A stretch of DNA of 64,000 nucleotides from Rhea pennata (Eukaryota > Chordata > Aves > Rheiformes > Rheidae). The translations under genes and the position numbers were made by a program. Position 1 is the first letter of the stretch. The number at the start of each line of letters is the position of its first letter. The stretch is taken from assembly GCF_028389875.1 (NCBI RefSeq), contig NC_084667.1, positions 64,210,570-64,274,569 of the forward strand. Reading direction: 5' to 3'. The notes beneath the pieces are model-generated. The model ran no database searches and was not told the DNA's origin. It saw only the letters and a list, made by a program, of their open reading frames with translations. Shown piece after piece: positions 50,601-56,115 of this stretch.

Positions 50601-53600
50601 ACACAGCCATAGCCTCTCCAGCTGTAGCTGAAGCAGTGAGGTAGGACCCCCAACCTTATCTCCAGCAATACTGCCATTGCCAAAACCCAATAATTACTCT
50701 CAGCTAGAGAAGTCCAACCTCTCACTTTGGTGCCAAACGTTACAGGTTACAGGCTATGCTGTGGGTGGTTTGTACTCAATAAAACAAAGAGGTACACAAG
50801 TAAGATTTCCTATAAGCTGCTGATAGCCTCCAATGTTTCTTTTGTGTGACGGTTCTTAAACCACGTTCATCACGTGTAAGCATGACTGCCTAGAGCCTGC
50901 CCATACACAGAAGTGGCTTCTAATGCACGTGACTTCTGGTTTCCTAGATACGCTACCTGCTAAAGCATCTGTTTATACAGCTTCACTCAATTTTAGCTGA
51001 AAAGCAGGACAAGAGCATCTGTCTCCCCTGCAAAACCCCTACCAGCAAACCTCCTTTAAAGCAAACAGCAATGCAAAAGCTCTGCAGCTGGCTGAGACGC
51101 TTTCATAAGCAGGGCAGGAGGGGCTGAAAGCAACCAGAGTAACGAGGACTGTGGGGTAGGAAAGCAGTACCCAGGATTCAGCCTTGGATGGGTGCGTGAT
51201 CCAGATACTTCAGAGAATGATGTGAGAGGAGCAGGGGGCTTCTGCAGCTCCTTCTCTTAAAACCACCAGAAATCATCTTGATTTTTAAAGAGTTGCAGTG
51301 CCTGTGTGAGTGCGAGTAAGACCCGAACCAGAGAAAAGTGGGAACATTGGTCCCATCTAAACTCTTCCCCAGGAGATTAGATAGCACATAATCTCCATGC
51401 ACAATAATAATTACATGGCTCTGCTTGATTTAGGTCTCTATTGTCTCTGCTTATCCAGACACACTGGAGTATGGCTACACTTATCCTAGAGGCAGTGACG
51501 AACCAGCATCTTCTGCCCATTTTCTTGTTGATTAAGAACAGTGTCTGTAATTTGTTAATGTCTCTGCTCCCCTCCAATTTAAATCTCAGGCATGCCAGGC
51601 CTAAGGATAACAATAATACATGGATTTCAGGGGTATTTATGAGAGGCTTAAAACTTAATCCTACATGAGCAAGGTAAGCCTGCTCTTGGCCTAAAACAAG
51701 GCTGGAAAATCTGGTGCCATTGCTACAGCAGAAGAAAACAGGGATTAATAACAGTGAATGCACTTTGAGCAGGGCCAGGCAACCACGAGCATTTTGGAGC
51801 CAACTTCTGCAGAAAGATTACAAGGTTACAAGCCACAGCAGTGAAATAGGAAACTGTGGGCATTTCCCCCACCAGTGATCGAGAAGAAGTTCCAAGCTTC
51901 AGCTCCTGGTGCTCCTGAGCCATCACACACCTCGGCTTGCTTCAATCTCTTTGCTCTGTTTAGCACTTTTCTCCCTGTTTCCCCATTGCAGCAATTCCTG
52001 CAGGACCTCTGTGTCACCCAACACGGGAGGGAAAAATGAATCCCAGCACAGCTCGCAGTGGGTTAAACACAGCTCTGCAGCTCCCCAGGGCATGGACTCC
52101 TTGACAAACACACAGAGGGGGAAAATCCTCACTCCCTGAAAAATCAAGCTATTAAGGGGGTGGGCAAATACTAGCTAAATACAGACCTTGTTCTCATCTC
52201 CGCTAGCAACCTGCACTTGGAGATAAGGTCTGAGCTTTGATTTCAGGACAAAGGATAGTGAAGCTGCTACTGAAAGGGCTGAACAAGGGGCCCCTCCACG
52301 AGCGGCAAAGGGAGGCGATGCCTCTCCTGCGCTCAGGGCTGCCGTTCCAGCAGCCACCTCGGCCAACATCCTCTGCTGAGAGAGGAAGGGCTTGCAAACC
52401 CTCGGCGACGAATCCAGTGCTCCTGGGGCTCGGCTCAGCCTGAGCTGCGGCAGCGCCGTCGGCACCTTAGCGAGCGAGCGCTGTGCGCCCAGCACATCGG
52501 AGGCGCCTGGGGACAGGGCTGGGAAGCGAGAGCTAGAGTCCGTCACGTGCACTCGCAGGTCAGTGTGAGGAGCGAGTTCACACGCTGGTTAAGTCGCACA
52601 CCTCCAGAAGCAAAATCCAGTGACCTGAGGAGGCTGCCGGGGAGACAGGGAAACAGGCGTTTCGACCGCTCTTAGCTGACTGTAAAAATTTAGCAAGCCG
52701 CTGTGCGCATGAAAAATAACCGTTTGGGTTTGAGAGAAGCCCTGTGGGCTGATGGCACTGTCCTCTGCGTGGTCACTGAACAGCCAGACTCCTCCTTCCC
52801 AGATGAACCGGCTAGGAGTCAGCAAGAGCCAGCTGAGCACCACCGTGGCAAACCCATCCAGAGGCCACACTGACTTTGGGATATTGGTCACCTGGGCTTT
52901 CATCCATCACCTGCGCTTTTATCCATCAGCAGAAATTCAAATCTCAATTCTCACCCTCTTTCTACAGGGGAATGCAACCATGCTCAGATGTAAGTGTATC
53001 TCTTTATTCACACACAATTTTTGGAAGGTGCCCGTGTGTTTTTTCATCTTTAGAAACACAGCAAGTAAGGACAACATCACATACACATTCCCCTGTCCCA
53101 GAAAATACAGGTTAACAGCTTTACAAGCAGATCAGTGACTCACATCAACCTTGGTCTTTTATCAGTGTAATTTCAATCATGTCCATGAACCTGGGAACCC
53201 TTCAGCACCGTAAGGGTGATACAATGTCATCCTAAAAGCAGCTCAGCTCACAAGATAGCTTCAATCTTGCTTGGACCATGCTCTCCTATCCCACCCTCAG
53301 TAACCTTTGCATTGCCACGCTACAGGAGAAGTTCCTGCTGGTTTGCTGCGGACAGCACATCTCCGCCAACTCTTTTTTGTTTTATGTCATTCTCAGAGAA
53401 AAGCGAACTGCAGCAGGAGAACAAAGAGGACGCCCAATTATATTTAAAAACAGCAAATTGGAAACCCAACCAAGAGCAATGCTTTCGCACAGCCTGTAAT
53501 TAGGCCATGGAACTCACTGCCACAGGAAACTGTTGGAGAGCAAGCGGCATTGCTCATGCAGATAACAACACGTGCTGAAGCAAAACAGCAACTGCAACAG

Positions 53601-54543
53601 AAATTTGGAAGGGATGTTAAACCTCTGGTTTCACTCAGTCGCTAACTAATACAGAGTTGGACGGAGCCCAGTGCAGAAACGGATTGTTCTATCTCTCCCG
53701 AAAGAATTGGTGTTAACCACCATTAGCCGTGGGGCTACACAGCCCCTAGGAACTGCAACCGGATGAGCCCCGCACTTCTGCAACGCTAACCTCAGCTTCC
53801 GGTTCAAGCCAGCGAGCTCTCCTTACAAAACACAAAAGTTCTTTCAAGGGCGCCTGCCCTTGCAGAGGACCTGGACCAGGGCCCTGAACCACTCCCAGAG
53901 GTTTGGTAGAGTGACAGATCTCCATGTGGCCCCGCTTGCACCAGCGAGGCCGGGCAGGGAGAGGACCTGCCGCGCACGGCGCGTGCGTAACGCATTGGAA
54001 ACGCCCGTGCCCGACAGCAGTGTGCAGGCATCGCTGCCCGCTGCTGCCGGGCTCAAGGTTGGCCATGACCACAAACCTCCTGCACGGCATGGGCAGCAGG
54101 AAAAGCACGGACACTGCTGACCAAGGGTGTCCACATGCACGGGGGCATCCCCCATAGCCTGATGTAGATGTCTCCTACATCTTAAAACCAGGGGGCTCAA
54201 CAGGAACAGACATGAGTTTTGTAGATGTGAGTCTAAATATGTGGGATGGGCAGGGAGATCTTTCTGATCACCCTCCTCTCCCCAAGACCTCCCACACTCC
54301 AGGGAATCAATGTCCTTCTGTGAAGCCCCACATATCATTTGAAAAGCGCAACAGAAAGTCATGTCCCATTCTAATTCTTTCCTCCCTTCAATCTGGAAGG
54401 AACAAGCAAGGCAAACCCATGGCTTTTGAAACCAACACAGAGAAATCTCTTACTTTTTTCTTGCTGCAGTAGATCTGCCATTTCTTCTCTGCTGGCAGTG
54501 CAAACATAGCTTCTCTGTGCTTGTCTGTGAGGTCAAGTTCATC
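995..54543 (-). CDS. DAAM1: DAAM1-type formin, 24 coding exons (5' partial)
   Basis: Diaphanous-related formin that nucleates and elongates unbranched actin filaments downstream of Dishevelled and Rho in non-canonical Wnt signalling. Twenty-four exons joined by consensus splice sites keep one open frame of 1,018 codons plus TGA. Domains in order: GBD/FH3 armadillo region (about 1-360), coiled coil (about 376-460), FH1 proline stretches (about 467-530), FH2 (about 540-948) and DAD (about 970-1000). The first coding exon of the family (N-terminal about 60 residues) is absent and should lie upstream of base 64,000. Every exon keeps the DAAM1 length and phase that I recall, so the gene looks intact. 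It ends with [11 protein letters not shown], as in DAAM1 (SRERPITKLNF). Several residues resemble DAAM2 instead, so a DAAM1-like extra paralogue cannot be excluded. Family assignment is near certain; the exact paralogue is less so. Confidence 0.9.
1757..1927 (-). CDS. DAAM1: DAAM1 exon: FH2 C-terminal helices (post domain)
   Basis: Codons 893-949, phase 0 at both ends. It encodes [29 protein letters not shown] and the long charged helix [19 protein letters not shown] that closes the FH2 domain. Donor is CAG|GTGAGA and acceptor is [17 protein letters not shown] and MRRRKEEEE match DAAM2 as I remember it, whereas human DAAM1 has KIQPDEFF and MRKKKEEEE; the rest agrees with DAAM1. Confidence 0.97.
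3736..3867 (-). CDS. DAAM1: DAAM1 exon: FH2 post region
   Basis: Codons 849-892, phase 0 at both ends. It encodes [20 protein letters not shown] and [24 protein letters not shown], typical of the late FH2 helices of DAAM1. Human DAAM1 has YQKSQPPQPGDKF, so the VQQ linker is a local difference. Donor is CTG|GTAAGG. Confidence 0.97.
4649..4709 (-). CDS. DAAM1: DAAM1 short exon: FH2 helix
   Basis: Codon 828 is completed here and codons 829-848 follow ([20 protein letters not shown]). It joins AA|C to restore an Asn codon with the previous exon, and ends in phase 0. Human DAAM1 reads MTELDKEISTLRSGLKAVET; LEKE and RAVE look DAAM2-like. Donor is ACT|GTAAGT, acceptor TTCTAACAG. Confidence 0.96.
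7193..7300 (-). CDS. DAAM1: DAAM1 exon: FH2 core
   Basis: Codons 793-827 with a split codon at each end. It encodes [20 protein letters not shown] and [15 protein letters not shown]. The HYL and [10 protein letters not shown] segments are hallmarks of DAAM FH2 domains. [10 protein letters not shown] differs from human DAAM1 (NKYPSVLNLN) at four positions. Donor is CAA|GTGAGT, acceptor CTCCTAG. Confidence 0.96.
8515..8683 (-). CDS. DAAM1: DAAM1 exon: FH2 core with GNYMNKG motif
   Basis: Codons 737-791 plus split codons. It contains the FH2 signature GNYMNKG (761-767), part of the actin-contacting, ring-forming core, followed by [20 protein letters not shown]. The preceding piece [20 protein letters not shown] is the most diverged FH2 stretch compared with human DAAM1 (about nine differences in this exon). 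Donor is CAA|GTGAGT, acceptor CTTGCAG. Confidence 0.97.
8975..9063 (-). CDS. DAAM1: DAAM1 exon: FH2, followed by a GC donor
   Basis: Codons 707-735 plus split codons: [17 protein letters not shown] and [12 protein letters not shown], identical to human DAAM1 as I recall it. The reading frame requires the exon to end in GAA-G, which places the donor at GCAAGT rather than GT. AG|GCAAGT is the best-known consensus for GC-AG introns. The intron behind it is only 291 bp. Confidence 0.96.
10990..11096 (-). CDS. DAAM1: DAAM1 exon: FH2
   Basis: Codons 671-705 plus a split Arg codon: [20 protein letters not shown] and [15 protein letters not shown], matching DAAM1 with one likely change (G for S in PEKGD). 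The DAAM2 form, as recalled, has MARADRFLYEMSR. Donor is CAG|GTAGGC, acceptor TTTAG. Confidence 0.97.
11929..12013 (-). CDS. DAAM1: DAAM1 exon: FH2
   Basis: Codons 643-670: [18 protein letters not shown] and [28 protein letters not shown] is the DAAM1 form. The acceptor CTCCCAG lies about 180 bp from an antisense SINE in the upstream intron. Donor is CAG|GTGGGT. Confidence 0.97.
12191..12328 (+). mobile_element. SINE with tRNA-Ile-like head and CR1 tail
   Basis: About 138 bp. The head has an A box (TAGCTCAGTTGG), a five-pair anticodon stem TGGTA/TGCCA, a short variable loop and a B box (GGTTCAATCCC). Overall it most resembles tRNA-Ile. The tail GGTTGGACTAGACGACC ... CCCTTCCAACC ... ATTCTATGATCC is the 3' end of an avian CR1 LINE, whose reverse transcriptase would have mobilised it. 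The layout is that of the zebra finch TguSINE1 class, but the tail seems closer to another CR1 subfamily. The loop reads GCT where an anticodon would be and the acceptor stem pairs poorly, so this is not a working tRNA gene. It is antisense to the host gene. Confidence 0.85.
13330..14110. promoter_or_regulatory. CpG-rich block inside an intron
   Basis: Roughly 780 bp with many CpG dinucleotides, densest at 13,380-13,560 and 13,770-14,060, against CpG-poor surroundings. It could be an alternative promoter or an enhancer-like CpG island within the FH2-coding half of the gene. No first exon or start codon can be assigned on either strand. Confidence 0.4.
15400..15412. repeat. Poly-A tract
   Basis: Thirteen A in a row on the plus strand, no repeat body recognisable in front of it. 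Confidence 0.9.
16433..16530 (-). mobile_element. MIR-like SINE fragment
   Basis: The plus strand reads GTAGAGATG ... CTGAGGCA ... TATGCCCAAGATC ... GCAGGGTTTGAGCCAGAG. This follows the order of motifs in the reverse complement of the MIR core (GAGGAAACTGAGGCA, TTGCCCAAGGTC, CAGGATTTGAACC). It is strongly diverged, as expected for an ancient amniote SINE. Confidence 0.7.
18302..18405 (-). CDS. DAAM1: DAAM1 exon: FH2 N-terminal part
   Basis: Codons 608-641 plus a split Arg codon: [20 protein letters not shown] and [14 protein letters not shown]. The segment [19 protein letters not shown] is shared by DAAM formins. SRHKVKE replaces the SKLKVKE that I recall in human DAAM1. Because it starts in phase 0, it can join either the microexon or the exon before it. 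Donor is AAG|GTATGG, acceptor TTGTAG. Confidence 0.97.
18406..19832 (-). other. Intron downstream of the microexon
   Basis: 1.4 kb, AT-richer than its neighbours. I see no gene or mobile element in it. It carries the intronic sequence directly following the microexon donor, where splicing regulators would also bind. Confidence 0.7.
19833..19862 (-). CDS. DAAM1: DAAM1 30-nt microexon in FH2
   Basis: Exactly ten codons (598-607), [10 protein letters not shown], flanked by GGCTGTAG| and CAG|GTAAGT. Both neighbouring exons are in phase 0, so including or skipping it keeps the frame. Human DAAM1 has the nearly identical insert [10 protein letters not shown], which is missing from one known isoform, and a conserved neuronal microexon of DAAM1 has been described. 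The insert sits next to the lasso/linker end of FH2 and would be expected to tune actin assembly. It was too short to show as an open frame and was found by searching for the expected residues. Confidence 0.95.
19863..19917 (-). promoter_or_regulatory. UGC-rich splicing enhancer candidate upstream of microexon
   Basis: In transcript direction the 55 nt before the microexon acceptor contain four UGC motifs (in TTGCAT, ACTGCC, ATGCTT, TCTGCT), the closest about 11 nt from the exon, with a short pyrimidine run CCTTTTTCC between them. SRRM4 (nSR100) activates neuronal microexons through UGC motifs in this position. Binding here is inferred. Confidence 0.55.
20682..20798. repeat. T17 tract followed by A11G13 tract
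   Basis: Seventeen T at 20,682-20,698 and, 76 bp further on, eleven A then thirteen G at 20,775-20,798. The G run may form a quadruplex with other copies but is isolated here. Confidence 0.9.
21380..21620. promoter_or_regulatory. Intronic CpG island
   Basis: About 240 bp with the highest CpG density in the gene body (repeated CGCCGCGCCGCGC-type motifs, GCGCGCGGCCGCGAG), sharply bounded by ordinary intron. It lies upstream, in transcript direction, of the microexon and most FH2 exons, so an internal promoter for a shortened transcript is conceivable. No TATA box, first exon or conserved frame could be tied to it. Confidence 0.5.
26361..26468 (-). CDS. DAAM1: DAAM1 exon: start of FH2 (lasso/linker)
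   Basis: Codons 562-597, phase 0 at both ends: [19 protein letters not shown] and [38 protein letters not shown] is the DAAM1 form; DAAM2, as recalled, has [21 protein letters not shown]. The two Ala substitutions (KLAG, DDAK) differ from human KLEG and DDTK. The intron to the FH1 exon is only 170 bp. Donor CAG|GTAACG, acceptor GTTTCAG. Confidence 0.97.
26639..26944 (-). CDS. DAAM1: DAAM1 exon: FH1 proline-rich region and FH2 lasso
   Basis: Codons 460-561, phase 0 at both ends. It opens with [10 protein letters not shown] and then has proline stretches of seven, ten, five and three residues separated by GG, GC or LPGG, which recruit profilin-actin and SH3/WW proteins. It closes with [19 protein letters not shown], where Trp556 in FNWSKLP is the lasso tryptophan that locks FH2 dimers. 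The second long stretch (ten prolines) may vary in length between animals. The plus strand is G-rich GGT/GGC repeat, which creates long open frames on the opposite strand that are not genes. Acceptor TCTCCCAG, donor GAG|GTGAGC. Confidence 0.97.
26770..26862. repeat. GGT/GGC-rich repeats of the FH1 coding region
   Basis: Plus-strand runs such as GGTGGCGGTGGTGGCGGTG and GGTGGTGGTGGTGGTGG, the complement of proline codons. Several G runs of three or more suggest quadruplex potential on the template strand. Confidence 0.85.
27413..27600 (-). CDS. DAAM1: DAAM1 exon: coiled coil
   Basis: Codons 398-459 plus a split Glu codon: [62 protein letters not shown]. The heptad pattern and charge are those of the DAAM coiled coil between the armadillo region and FH1. 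Near-identical to human DAAM1 with four conservative changes. Donor CGG|GTAAGA, acceptor GTTTCAG. Confidence 0.97.
28438..28469. repeat. 32-nt repeat, copy 1
   Basis: Matches positions 29,510-29,541 at 28 of 32 bases in the same orientation. It lies about 80-110 nt past the donor of the exon at 28,547. It fits no element that I recognise. Confidence 0.7.
28547..28605 (-). CDS. DAAM1: DAAM1 short exon: start of coiled coil
   Basis: Codons 378-396 with split codons at both ends: [19 protein letters not shown], identical to human DAAM1. Donor AAG|GTGAAT, acceptor CTTTTAG. Confidence 0.96.
29130..29268 (-). CDS. DAAM1: DAAM1 exon: end of FH3 region
   Basis: Codons 332-376 with split codons: [45 protein letters not shown]. 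Strong DAAM1 match with three conservative changes. Donor AAT|GTAAGT, acceptor CTGTTTAG. Confidence 0.97.
29510..29541. repeat. 32-nt repeat, copy 2
   Basis: Second copy of the sequence at 28,438-28,469, four mismatches. It lies about 135-170 nt past the donor of the exon at 29,678. Confidence 0.7.
29678..29795 (-). CDS. DAAM1: DAAM1 exon: FH3
   Basis: Codons 292-330 plus a split Tyr codon: [20 protein letters not shown] and [19 protein letters not shown]. Identical to human DAAM1 except T for S in THTEAY. Donor CTT|GTGAGT, acceptor TTCCACAG. Confidence 0.97.
30650..30716 (-). CDS. DAAM1: DAAM1 short exon: FH3
   Basis: Codons 270-291 plus a split Arg codon: [22 protein letters not shown]. 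Identical to human DAAM1. Donor CTG|GTGAGT, acceptor TTTTCCTCAG. Confidence 0.97.
31337..31440 (-). CDS. DAAM1: DAAM1 exon: FH3
   Basis: Codons 235-268 plus a split Arg codon: [20 protein letters not shown] and [14 protein letters not shown]. Identical to human DAAM1. It was readable only by direct translation, since the exon frame lacks a long open frame around it. The 115-bp intron to the exon upstream is the shortest in the window. Donor CCG|GTGAGT. Confidence 0.97.
31556..31666 (-). CDS. DAAM1: DAAM1 exon: GBD/FH3
   Basis: Codons 198-234, phase 0 at both ends: [20 protein letters not shown] and [17 protein letters not shown]. One change from human DAAM1 (N for S in EVNLK). Donor GTG|GTGAGC, acceptor TTTGGCAG. 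Confidence 0.97.
31998..32062 (-). mobile_element. Possible CR1 3'-end scrap
   Basis: The plus strand contains TATCATAGTACTAAAACTGG and AAAAGGCCAAAACAAATCAT, reminiscent of the reverse complement of an old CR1 end (TCATAGAATCATAGAA ... GGAAAAGACC ... GATCAT). The match is short and weak. Confidence 0.35.
32213..32546 (-). CDS. DAAM1: DAAM1 largest N-terminal exon: armadillo repeats
   Basis: Codons 87-197 plus a split Arg codon. It includes [80 protein letters not shown] and [20 protein letters not shown]. These are the armadillo repeats that bind the DAD and, with the preceding segment, activated Rho. About five changes from human DAAM1 in 111 residues. Acceptor TTTCTGACAG; the donor partner upstream is a GC site. 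Donor CAG|GTAGGT. Confidence 0.97.
34118..34144. repeat. A-rich tract
   Basis: Runs of A broken by single C on the plus strand within a 1.8-kb intron. Confidence 0.85.
34327..34421 (-). CDS. DAAM1: DAAM1 exon: GBD, followed by a GC donor
   Basis: Codons 55-85 plus two bases of Arg86: [20 protein letters not shown] and [11 protein letters not shown]. Three changes from human DAAM1. The frame and the next exon (G-TTT-GTA for R-F-V) require the exon to end at ATG-AG, directly before GCAATT, so the donor is GC rather than GT. The nearest GT downstream would shift the frame. Acceptor TTTGCAG. Confidence 0.95.
36961..37032 (-). CDS. DAAM1: DAAM1 exon: N-terminal GBD
   Basis: Codons 31-54, phase 0 at both ends: [20 protein letters not shown] and SMAA, identical to human DAAM1. 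Too short for an open-frame search and found by translation next to splice sites. Donor GCT|GTAAGT, acceptor TCCCTCCAG. Confidence 0.96.
39282..39345. repeat. T-rich low-complexity tract
   Basis: T19 followed by several shorter T runs separated by G or C on the plus strand. Confidence 0.9.
39982..39997. repeat. T16 tract
   Basis: Sixteen T on the plus strand within the 17.4-kb intron. Confidence 0.9.
43578..43606. repeat. Perfect 10-bp AT inverted repeat
   Basis: ATTTATAATT and AATTATAAAT separated by nine bases, able to form a hairpin or to bind a dimeric or homeodomain/MEF2-type factor. It contains TATAAATA on the plus strand and sits at the edge of a CpG-enriched patch. Confidence 0.6.
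47575..47615. repeat. A27 tract plus A12
   Basis: Twenty-seven A, GG, then twelve A on the plus strand. No retroposon body recognised upstream of it. Confidence 0.9.
48772..48900 (-). mobile_element. CR1 LINE 3'-end fragment
   Basis: The plus strand reads ATCACAGGATAATTGAAGTG ... GGAAGAGAGCTCAGGACG ... CCACCTCCTGCTCCAAGCAG ... GGGTCAGCTCTGAGATCG ... GCTCCGGGCTTTGGCC. This is the order of motifs in the reverse complement of avian CR1 3' ends (TCACAGAATCA, TTGGAAGAGACCT, CTCCTGCTCAAGCAGGGTCA, TTGCTCAGGGCC). A typical 5'-truncated copy. Confidence 0.8.
53390..53720 (+). mobile_element. Ancient CR1/L3-like LINE fragment
   Basis: Contains AGGCCATGGAACTCACTGCC and CACAGGAAACTGTTGGAGAG, followed by diverged sequence. 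It matches the conserved AACTCATTGCCACAGGA ... GTTGTGGAGGCCAA block of old amniote CR1/L3 3' ends. Strongly diverged; the edges are approximate. Confidence 0.6.
54454..54543 (-). CDS. DAAM1: DAAM1 second coding exon: start of GBD
   Basis: Codons 1-30 of the part present, phase 0 at both ends: [20 protein letters not shown] and [10 protein letters not shown], identical to human DAAM1. It is the most 5' exon found. In the family it follows an exon that encodes MAPRKRGG and ends near FSELV; that exon would have shown as an open frame of about 60 codons and none is present up to 64,000. Donor AAA|GTAAGA, acceptor CCCTCCTCAG. Confidence 0.97.
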
Positions 54544-55199
54544 CTGAGGAGGGAAAAAAAACACAAAACATGCACCATGAGTACGGCCAACAGCAGTCGC
54601 GCAGGCACAACCCTCACTCCCAGATAAGTGATATAAATCAATGTGGGGCCCCGACACAGCAAGGTGATGGTCACAAAGCATCGCCTCTCACCCTACGGCT
54701 ATTGATTTGTGCGGGTCAATAACACTAATTATCATCCTGTTATTACTGACCTCTCTCTGACTCTTGTGCTACAGCTGGCTGCCAGGAGCAAAAGGGCTGC
54801 AAACCTTTGCACGTAGTTCCTCCCTGAGAACGTCTTAATTACATTTAAAAAAGGTAAGTATTTTAGCAAGGACACCCATGAAGTCAAGCTCCCCATACGT
54901 TATAGCTGCCAGAAGGATAACTTTATGGAGAGAGTTAAGAGCTCCAGATGATGCATCACATCTAAGATAAGTAAAGGGAATAACAGTTCAGTTACGACCT
55001 TTCTTTTTCACCATCCAGAATAACTGCTTCATCACTGAGGACCCTGAGTACACTAAGCCATTTCCACCACTGATGCTCTTGTCATCAACCCCCACCCCCC
55101 GGCCACGGATGCAGCATGAGAGCTGCACCTACTGCAGCATGAATCAGCTCCGACTCCAAACCTTGGACTGAAAACACAAGGCGAGATCCCTGTTGTCTC

Positions 55200-55295
55200 T
55201 CAGACCCATTTTACAGGCAAAACAGGCAGCAGAGACACCAAGAGACCTGTCCAAGCCATGCAGGAAATCTGTGGTAGAATTAAAACCAGAAAGGG
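55200..55295 (-). mobile_element. MIR-like SINE fragment
   Basis: The plus strand reads CCCATTTTACAGGCAAAACA ... GGCAGCAGAGACACCAAGAG ... ACCTGTCCAAGCCATGCAGG ... GTGGTAGAATTAAAACCAG, following the reverse complement of the MIR core (CATTTTACAGATGAGGAAAC, TTGCCCAAGGTCACACAG, GGCAGAGCCAGGATTCGAAC). The second and clearer of two MIR-like copies in the window. Confidence 0.75.
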
Positions 55296-56086
55296 TATTT
55301 CCTATACCTCAATCTGCTGCTCTAGCAGAAGCCTTGGTGGAGTTGCAGTGACGTTGGGAGAAGCAACCGCCCTGGGCTCCTTGTCCGCCCCCGGGATGGA
55401 GCCAGACTGGTGCCTCCTCACCCCCTTTCCTCCCTTTGGCAGGCAGATGGGTTACCAGAGTCAGGCTTTGCTTTGCTTCAAGCCATCGAGCCACGTAACT
55501 CACACCAGAACTCACTTAACTACAGCAAATTGTTTTTGGTGTCAAGAGTTCTTTTTGGCTTTTGGTTTGTTTTACGATAGTTTAAAAACTAATACCCGCA
55601 GTTCAAAAAGAGACAAGCCCTCTCCGCTAAAACTGTGCTGCACGTTGCCTGGCAGGGATAAAGCTGTCTCCCGATTAAGACCTTTATTGGTTTAGGTGAT
55701 TTTTCTTTAAAAGACGCATCCATTTTTGACTTTCCTGTCTCGGTTAGAACCGTGCCCTCCACTAGGATGCCCGAGTGTTATCAAAGCATCACTGCTTCCC
55801 GTAGCTGGATGTAGGTCAAAGCTTTTAGCAGGGAATGTACTAAATAAAACATTCAGACAGGGCTGCGAGGCTCATTTCAAAAGCCTACACTTCGATCCTA
55901 CGCTCACAGACGTCTCTTAAAACAACCACCATTGATGACAACTCTTCTGCCAGAGGAGGCATTGACGCAGCACTGGGAGTGCTGGAGAGACCTGCTGCGG
56001 CCTCCATCCAGCTCATCACACCCAGTCAGTGGATTTAATCAGGAGAATCCCCACTAAAAATTACTCAATTAATTCTATCAACTAAC

Positions 56087-56115
56087 AAAAAAAAAAAAAA
56101 AAAAAAAAAAAAAAA
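56087..56115. repeat. A29 tract
   Basis: Twenty-nine consecutive A on the plus strand. Confidence 0.95.

Larger units (their letters stand above)
37033..54453 (-). other. 17.4-kb intron, no gene recognised
   Basis: Longest complete intron of the window. It contains T-rich tracts at 39,282-39,345 and 39,982-39,997, CpG-enriched patches at 43,310-43,560 and 44,600-44,790, a 10-bp inverted repeat at 43,578-43,606, an A27 tract at 47,575-47,601, a CR1 fragment at 48,772-48,900 and an older CR1-like fragment at 53,390-53,720. Open frames up to 200 codons exist (for example 41,156-41,758) but show no family resemblance. Confidence 0.75.
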
